Shown piece after piece: positions 60,858 to 64,000 of a DNA stretch of 64,000 bases (position 1 is its first letter; each line of letters opens with the position of its first letter). The position numbers and the translations under genes are program-made. Source of the stretch: Caballeronia calidae (GTDB taxonomy: Bacteria; Pseudomonadota; Gammaproteobacteria; Burkholderiales; Burkholderiaceae); assembly GCF_900044055.2 (NCBI RefSeq), contig NZ_FCOX02000037.1:1-64000 (forward strand), written 5' to 3'. The notes beneath the pieces were generated by a model. That model worked only from the letters and a program-made list of their open reading frames with translations. It did not search any database and was not told the DNA's origin.

Positions 60858-62633
60858 ATGTACGATGCGACGACCGAAACGCAGCTCGAGGAAGCCCGCG
60901 CGTTGACGCCTGCCGAAAGCGTGACGCTGTGGCTGGAGTCTTTTGAAACGGCGCTGAATACGGGTGACCGTGCGGCGATGGACCGTCTGTTCATCGAGGA
61001 TTCGCACTGGCGGGATCTGTTTGCGATTACGTGGAACTTGACGCCTTCGGACTCACGCGAGGTGGTAGTTTCGACCTTCTTGCGCGAGCAACCGCGCATA
61101 CAGGCCTGTGCCTTCAAGATCGCTGAGGGGCACACGCAACCGCGCCGTGTGACGCGCGCCGGTGTGGAAATCATTGAAGCCATTTTCCAGTTTGAAACTG
61201 CGGTCGGCCGTTGCCTGGGTCTTTTGCGTCTCCCCGCGTCCGAACCGCAGAAGGCCTGGGTCATCAGCACCTCGTTGCGGGAGTTGAAGGGCTTTGAGGA
61301 GCCGGTAGGTGATAAGCGCCCGGATGGCGCGAGCAAGCGCACCTTCGGGGGGCAGGCGTGGGGCGAACGCCGAGCGCAGGAGCAGGAATACACCGATCGC
61401 GAACCGGCTGTCCTGATTGTCGGCGGTGGCCATAATGGTCTGTCGATTGCGGCACGCCTGCGGCTGCTCGGTGTGGACGCGCTGGTGGTCGAGCGCCTGC
61501 CGAGGGTCGGCGATGTTTGGCGTAAGCGCTACAGCGCGCTTGCGCTGCACAATGAGATCCATCTGAACCACATGCCGTACATGCCTTATCCGTCGAGCTG
61601 GCCAAAATACCTGCCGAAGGACATGTTGGGCGACTGGCTGGAAGCGTATGCCGTCGCGATGGAATGCAACGTCTGGACGAGCAGCACATTTGTACAGGGA
61701 AGTTACGACGAGGCGCGTGGGGAGTGGACGGCGCGCGTGCGTCGCGGCGATGGAACGGAGCGCGTACTGCATCCGCGCCACATTGTGTTTGCCAACGGCG
61801 TGGTTGGTGAGCCGAGGATGCCTGACGTGCCTGGGCTGAAGGATTTCGCGGGCAAGCTGATCCACGCGCAGGGCTTTGAGAGCGGCGCGCCGTGGAAGGG
61901 CAAGAACGTGCTGGTGCTGGGTGTGGGCAACAGCGCGCACGACATCGCGCAGGACCTTCATGGTCACGGCGCGAACGTGAAGATGATCCAGCGTGGCTCG
62001 CTGACGGTGTTCAGCGTGAAGGCGGCAAGCATTAATCACGCGATTTACTACAAGGAGAAGCTGCCGCTGGAGGACTGCGACCTTATCGCGACCAGCAACA
62101 CGGCAGAGGTGCTGCTGCGCGGCTACAAGCTGGCGACGCAGCGCATGATCGAGATCGACAAGGACCTGATCGAAGGGCTGCAGGCGCGAGGGTTCAAGCT
62201 GGACTTTGGGCCGGAGAATGGCGGTCATCAGATGAAGATTCGCAGGAACCACGGTGGCTACTATCTGAACGTGGGATGTTCTGACCTCATCATTAGCGGA
62301 GATGTGGGCCTGATTCACTACGAAGACATTGACCGCTTTGTGCCAGAAGGTGCGCTGATGAAGGACGGGCGCATTGAGAAGGCGGACCTGGTGGTAGCGG
62401 CGACGGGCTACTACCCGCCGACGGACGTAGTGCGCGAGCTTTTGGGCGAAGAGATTGTTCAGAAGATCGGGCCGATCTGGGGCACGGACAGCACTGGCGA
62501 GATGGCCAATATGTACAAGCCGACCCCGCAGAAGGGCCTGTGGTTCACGGGCGGCGGCTTTGCGCAAGGTCGAGTCTGGTCACACTACGTCGCCCTCCAG
62601 ATCAAGGCGCGCGAAGCCGGCCTCGTGTCCTGA
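60858..62633 (+). CDS. Flavin-containing/Baeyer-Villiger-like monooxygenase 3, 591 aa
   Basis: Encodes the same protein as the gene at 42766-44541 from about residue 17 to the end. Only the first 14 or so residues differ (MYDATTETQLEEARAL here). ATG 60858 is preceded by AGAGGAAAG; GTG 60852 is less likely. All FAD, fingerprint and NADP motifs are as in copy 1. Unlike the other two copies, no lyase gene follows; instead there is a 630-bp gap and then a LysR gene. Codon choice equals copy 1 except for a few synonymous changes near the ends. Confidence 0.9.
   Translation: MYDATTETQLEEARALTPAESVTLWLESFETALNTGDRAAMDRLFIEDSHWRDLFAITWNLTPSDSREVVVSTFLREQPRIQACAFKIAEGHTQPRRVTRAGVEIIEAIFQFETAVGRCLGLLRLPASEPQKAWVISTSLRELKGFEEPVGDKRPDGASKRTFGGQAWGERRAQEQEYTDREPAVLIVGGGHNGLSIAARLRLLGVDALVVERLPRVGDVWRKRYSALALHNEIHLNHMPYMPYPSSWPKYLPKDMLGDWLEAYAVAMECNVWTSSTFVQGSYDEARGEWTARVRRGDGTERVLHPRHIVFANGVVGEPRMPDVPGLKDFAGKLIHAQGFESGAPWKGKNVLVLGVGNSAHDIAQDLHGHGANVKMIQRGSLTVFSVKAASINHAIYYKEKLPLEDCDLIATSNTAEVLLRGYKLATQRMIEIDKDLIEGLQARGFKLDFGPENGGHQMKIRRNHGGYYLNVGCSDLIISGDVGLIHYEDIDRFVPEGALMKDGRIEKADLVVAATGYYPPTDVVRELLGEEIVQKIGPIWGTDSTGEMANMYKPTPQKGLWFTGGGFAQGRVWSHYVALQIKAREAGLVS
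60901..62633. repeat. Direct repeat copy B (monooxygenase), 1.73 kb
   Basis: Partner of 42809-44541 in the same orientation. Similarity ends at the stop codon and begins about 40 bp inside the gene. Recombination between the copies would delete or amplify about 18 kb containing lyases 1 and 2, both transporters and LysR 1. Confidence 0.9.
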
Positions 62634-63262
62634 TCAATAGCCGTCAGGCGAGAGGTGTTCACGCCACGACAATGACTAGCTGCTGACTAGAGGACCGGCG
62701 GCAAACAGTTCTGTGATTTCGGGCCAGATCGGCTTGATGATCGGAGAGTTTGTTCGCTTTTTCCGTTGGCGCCGCACGAGCCTACCTCAGGTTAGCGCGC
62801 GGACGTGATGCTTCGAGTGACCTGCGCAGTCGAACACCCGCCACGCCGGCGGGACCCTTATTCCACTTGGAACTCCCAAAGCGGCTGTCGCGGGCACCTC
62901 GAACTGACGAATATAGGGCCCAATCTCGCCGTTGGCGCGTTTTGTCCCCTGTATAATTCTTAAATCGTGGGAGTGTAGCGGAGACTACTTTCCACGCCAC
63001 TGCGATGCACCGCGTCTCCCTTGGTTTGCTGTAACGGGGACACTAGCTAACTATCGTCGCGCGAGCGCCGACGCAGGAACGTTTGTTACAAGGTGCGATG
63101 TCTCAGTCCGAGCGCTTGACGGCCGGTTTGCTGCAGTTCTCTCTTAATCCATCGGCTAAGGATGGCAAGGAACTGACGGAGCTTTAGGGCCAGAAAGTCG
63201 TTGGTGACACGTCGACGCCTGAAAAATGATCCGCCGTTTGCACTGGCGGCACGGAGACGTAG
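62634..63262. other. Gap without recognised gene
   Basis: About 630 bp between monooxygenase 3 and LysR 2. No ORF of coding quality, and no remnant of a lyase gene was recognised here. Confidence 0.4.
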
Positions 63263-64000
63263 ATGGATGAGTTCACGCAGGTCAGGACATTCTTGAAGGT
63301 GGTTGAGGCGGGAAGCTTTTCGGCCGCTGCGAGGGAAGCATCCGCAGTCAGTTCTGTCGCACGCCAAGTGAAGTCGCTCGAGGACGAGCTTGGTGCCCGT
63401 TTGCTAAATCGCAATAGCCGGAATCTCTCTTTAACGGAAGCGGGGCGTCGACTCTACGAGCGTGCATCGACCATTGTCAGCGACTTTGATTCGATAAAGT
63501 CCGAGATCAAGTCGCTGCAAGAGGAAGTAAAGGGGGTCCTTAGGGTGTCCCTTCGACCTACTGCTGGCGCAAGCTTCATCATTCCTGCATTACCGAAACT
63601 CGTGGAGCAGTACCCTGAGTTGACCGTAGATGTGACGCTAACGGATGAACGGCGCGATCTGATCGCTAATAATATTGACGTTGCAGTATGGTTGGGCGTA
63701 CTTCCAGACGCCGAGATTGTCGCCCGTCGGATCAGTCCGACACGTCGTATCGTATGCGGATCGACAGCTTACTTTCGAAAACATGGTGTTCCAAGAGATC
63801 CAGAGGAGCTTCGAAATCACCAGTGCATCGTCTTCGTCGCGCCAACGTACGATAATCGTTGGCGCTTCACGAAGGGCGAAGAATACAAAGAAATCGAGGT
63901 GAAGGGTCCGGTGCGCGCTGACAACGGCATCGTGCTGCTAGGATGCGCGCTGGCGGACATGGGACTAATTGTTGTGCCGGACTATATGGTGCGTCACCAT
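63263..64000 (+). CDS. LysR-family transcriptional regulator 2 (cut by window edge)
   Basis: ATG 63263 (MDEFTQVRTFLKVVEAGSF); open to the window end, about 246 residues visible. HTH FSAAAREASAVSSVARQVKSLEDELGARLLNRNSRNLSLTEAG; effector domain VSLRPTAGASFIIPALPKLVEQYPELTVDVTLTDERRDLIANNIDVAVWLG. It is closely related to LysR 1 at 56235 over the full visible length, including an almost equal recognition helix, so both may read the same operator. Confidence 0.9.
   Translation, partial: MDEFTQVRTFLKVVEAGSFSAAAREASAVSSVARQVKSLEDELGARLLNRNSRNLSLTEAGRRLYERASTIVSDFDSIKSEIKSLQEEVKGVLRVSLRPTAGASFIIPALPKLVEQYPELTVDVTLTDERRDLIANNIDVAVWLGVLPDAEIVARRISPTRRIVCGSTAYFRKHGVPRDPEELRNHQCIVFVAPTYDNRWRFTKGEEYKEIEVKGPVRADNGIVLLGCALADMGLIVVPDYMVRHH

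Overview
The window reads as a Burkholderia-type beta-proteobacterium (Burkholderia, Paraburkholderia or Caballeronia). The support is two OmpC-like 'Gram-negative porin' genes, a BPSL0761-family small protein, a DUF4148-like periplasmic protein, high GC with C/G-ending codons in the first 20 kb, and MHS/LysR/aldehyde-dehydrogenase gene sets typical of the second replicon of these organisms. The genus is inferred; there is no rRNA or tRNA here to fix it.

Region 1 (1-19,950) is compact and very GC-rich. It starts with a cut IS1182-type transposase, then a porin, a bacteriophytochrome histidine kinase, a two-partner secretion pair placed tail to tail, a QseBC-like two-component system, and a second porin. 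That porin is divergent from a four-gene oxidative operon: AldA-like aldehyde dehydrogenase, MFS transporter, enolase-superfamily dehydratase-like protein, and GMC oxidoreductase.

Region 2 (19,969-about 32,150) is a Tn7-like transposition module. One end can be seen 25 bp after the GMC stop codon: TGTCGC followed by two TnsB-site-like direct repeats. All core genes run on the minus strand: TnsC-like 2, TniQ/TnsD-like, a small disordered protein, TnsC-like 1, TnsA endonuclease, TnsB DDE transposase. The two TnsC-like proteins are paralogues, and both have lost the P-loop lysine and the Walker B glutamate. Upstream lie small accessory genes: an unknown 177-residue ORF, a double-DUF6471 protein, a BPSL0761 pair, and a gene with an MbcA/ParS-like C-terminus overlapping a one-TM protein. 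The second end was not found.

Region 3 (32,500-64,000) is a catabolic island with lower GC and large gaps. It carries malate synthase G, a Zn alcohol dehydrogenase with an aldehyde dehydrogenase, and three flavin monooxygenase genes (42.8, 51.8 and 60.9 kb). It also has two isocitrate-lyase/PEP-mutase-family lyases, two MHS transporters, two LysR regulators, CMD-fold and cupin proteins, an SDR, and an ABM monooxygenase. Two monooxygenase copies encode the same protein over about 575 residues. All three monooxygenase genes share an unmistakable LysR-type operator (TTGC-N7-GCAA near -65, then TTGGC, CTAG and a -10 box at fixed spacing), so they appear to form one regulon under the neighbouring LysR proteins. 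The inferred flow is substrate uptake (MHS/MFS), flavin-dependent oxygenation, lyase cleavage to a C2/C3 acid, and glyoxylate use by malate synthase. The substrate is unknown.
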